Source: Virgibacillus phasianinus
GTDB taxonomy: Bacteria > Bacillota > Bacilli > Bacillales > Amphibacillaceae
Assembly: GCF_002216775.1 (NCBI RefSeq)
Contig: NZ_CP022315.1
Span: 3,410,001 to 3,474,000, forward strand
Direction: 5' to 3'
DNA length: 64,000 bases
How positions within the stretch are numbered: the stretch's first letter is position 1; each line of letters begins with the position of its first letter. The position numbers and the translations under genes are program-made. Under the pieces are notes generated by a model, which saw only the letters and a program-made list of their open reading frames with translations, had not been told where the DNA came from and made no database searches. Shown one piece after another: positions 62,814 to 64,000 of this stretch.

Positions 62814-64000
62814 GTGCCGTTAAATGTCGCGCAAAAATTAATCAAAGATCACTTGGTTTCAGGTTCAATTGAAAAGGGCAAAGAAATCGGCCTGAAGATT
62901 GACCAAACATTAACACAGGATGCAACAGGAACTATGGTAATGCTGGAGCTTGAAGCAATGGGTTTAGACTATGCAAAAACCGAGGCTTCTGCACAGTATG
63001 TCGACCATAATTTAATTCAGGTTGATAGTAAGAACCCAGATGACCACTTATTCCTTGAAAGTGCTACACGAAGATTCGGGCTCCATTACAGCCGCCCGGG
63101 GAATGGTGTTAGTCATCCTGTTCACATGCAGCGTTTAGCAAAGCCTGGGAAAACCTTACTCGGTTCTGACAGTCATACATGTGCCAATGGATGTATGGGA
63201 ATGCTTGCTATTGGTGCAGGCGGAATCGATGTGGCAATGGCTATTACCGGCGAACCTATCTACATTAAAATGCCAGAAGTTATGGGTGTGGAACTAACTG
63301 GTGAACTTCCAGACTGGGTAAGTGCAAAGGACGTCATTTTGGAAATGCTGCGCCGTTATGATGTTAAAGGTGGCGTTGGCAAAATCATCGAATATTATGG
63401 ACCAGGTCTCGAGCATCTTTCCGCAATGGATCGTCATGTAATTGCAAATATGGGTGCAGAGCTTGGTGCGACCGCAACCGTTTTCCCATCTGATAAAGAA
63501 GTCAAACGATTTTTGAAGGATCAAAACCGGGAAGATGATTGGATTGAGTTGAAAGCAGATAAAGGTGCAACTTATGATTTAAATGATACGATTGACCTCT
63601 CCAAACTGGAGCCATTAGTGGCGAAACCATCCAGTCCAGGAAATGTAGTGAAAGCAAGCGAATTAAAAAATACCCCAATTTACCAATCATATATTGGATC
63701 ATCTGCTAATCCGGGATTCAGAGACTTTGCTGTTGCAGCCGAAATTGTAAAGGACCGCCAAATTGCAGACAGTATTTCCTTTGACATTAACCCTACCTCA
63801 CGGCAAATGCTTACGAATCTGGTACAGGAAATGCACATCGCAAGTTTACTTCAGTCTGGAGCCAGATTGCACCAAGCAGGCTGTAATGGGTGCATCGGTA
63901 TGGGGCAAGCGCCTGCGACTGGCCGTAACAGCCTGCGAACTACACCACGAAACTTCCCGGGACGTTCTGGTTCCAAAGAAGACAGTGTATTCCTATGCAG
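62814..64000 (+). CDS. Aconitate hydratase family protein (runs off the window)
   Basis: An open frame of 395 codons to the right edge with no stop. It carries the aconitase-fold boxes GSDSHTCANGCMGML with the first cluster Cys and CNGCIGMGQAP with the other two, plus RPGNGVSHPVHMQRL near the N-terminus. It looks like the shorter aconitase type of about 640 residues, which converts citrate to isocitrate in the TCA cycle; a homoaconitase- or isopropylmalate-dehydratase-type role is less likely from context. Start GTG at 62814 with AGAGGAGG seven bases upstream. The C-terminal swivel domain is not visible. Confidence 0.85.
   Translation, partial: MPLNVAQKLIKDHLVSGSIEKGKEIGLKIDQTLTQDATGTMVMLELEAMGLDYAKTEASAQYVDHNLIQVDSKNPDDHLFLESATRRFGLHYSRPGNGVSHPVHMQRLAKPGKTLLGSDSHTCANGCMGMLAIGAGGIDVAMAITGEPIYIKMPEVMGVELTGELPDWVSAKDVILEMLRRYDVKGGVGKIIEYYGPGLEHLSAMDRHVIANMGAELGATATVFPSDKEVKRFLKDQNREDDWIELKADKGATYDLNDTIDLSKLEPLVAKPSSPGNVVKASELKNTPIYQSYIGSSANPGFRDFAVAAEIVKDRQIADSISFDINPTSRQMLTNLVQEMHIASLLQSGARLHQAGCNGCIGMGQAPATGRNSLRTTPRNFPGRSGSKEDSVFLC

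Overview
The window looks like chromosomal DNA from a low-GC, endospore-forming member of the Bacillaceae. The pointers are strong GGAGG ribosome binding sites with many TTG and GTG starts, a SpoVA/GerA spore operon, Spo0E- and YjcZ-type sporulation genes, and a gene block matching the Bacillus subtilis yku region. The dispersed palindromic repeats and the IS1182-type element suggest one of the halophilic genera near Virgibacillus, Oceanobacillus or Lentibacillus, but the genus is inference.

Region by region. 1-831 holds the 3' part of an IS1182-family transposase. 869-7070 holds a pyruvate-oxidase-like enzyme, a KtrA/KtrC potassium-channel gating subunit and a heterodimeric ABC exporter. 7465-16424 is a condensed yku block (ykuV, ykuU, ykuT, ykuS, cbpB/ykuL, fadH/ykuF, ykuE, ykyB), interleaved with an MFS transporter, a TrhA/hemolysin III protein and a Sco lipoprotein. 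16639-23424 has small regulatory and sporulation genes (FbpB-like, Spo0E-like, YjcZ-like), a signal peptidase I, a membrane zinc-ribbon protein next to a membrane-anchored trypsin-like protease, and a PAS-GGDEF protein. 23427-28494 is a PucR/CdaR-type regulator divergent from an FAD oxidoreductase, an ornithine-cyclodeaminase-family enzyme and a PutP-like symporter, probably an amino- or imino-acid utilisation unit. 28698-33185 has a decayed GGDEF fragment, the KtrB/KtrD potassium channel, YwpF, MoaA and MoeA.

The accessory highlight is 34234-42977. It holds DUF1657, a YhcN/YlaJ lipoprotein, SpoVAC, SpoVAD, SpoVAE, DUF1657 and a DUF421 protein with a DUF1657-like tail, followed by a GerA-type A-B-C receptor operon, a 52-residue two-helix protein in the place of a germinant-receptor D subunit, and a second DUF421 protein. 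This matches the layout of the mobile spoVA-2 type operons linked to spore heat resistance and altered germination.

43013-51585 carries an MDR oxidoreductase, an ArsA-like ATPase with a one-base frameshift in its Walker A motif, a cory-CC-star protein, CstA, and a formate dehydrogenase set (fdhD, fdhA, DUF1641) that would use the molybdenum cofactor made by MoaA and MoeA. 51729-58614 has a glutamate dehydrogenase pseudogene with an internal deletion, an ion-transporter-like permease, a small unlisted zinc-finger gene, a translationally coupled acyl-ligase/KAS II pair, and thiT under a clear TPP riboswitch. The window ends with an M3 oligopeptidase, a cell wall amidase, a DUF6884-like protein, a YceI protein and the start of an aconitase. 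I saw no tRNA, rRNA or CRISPR array.
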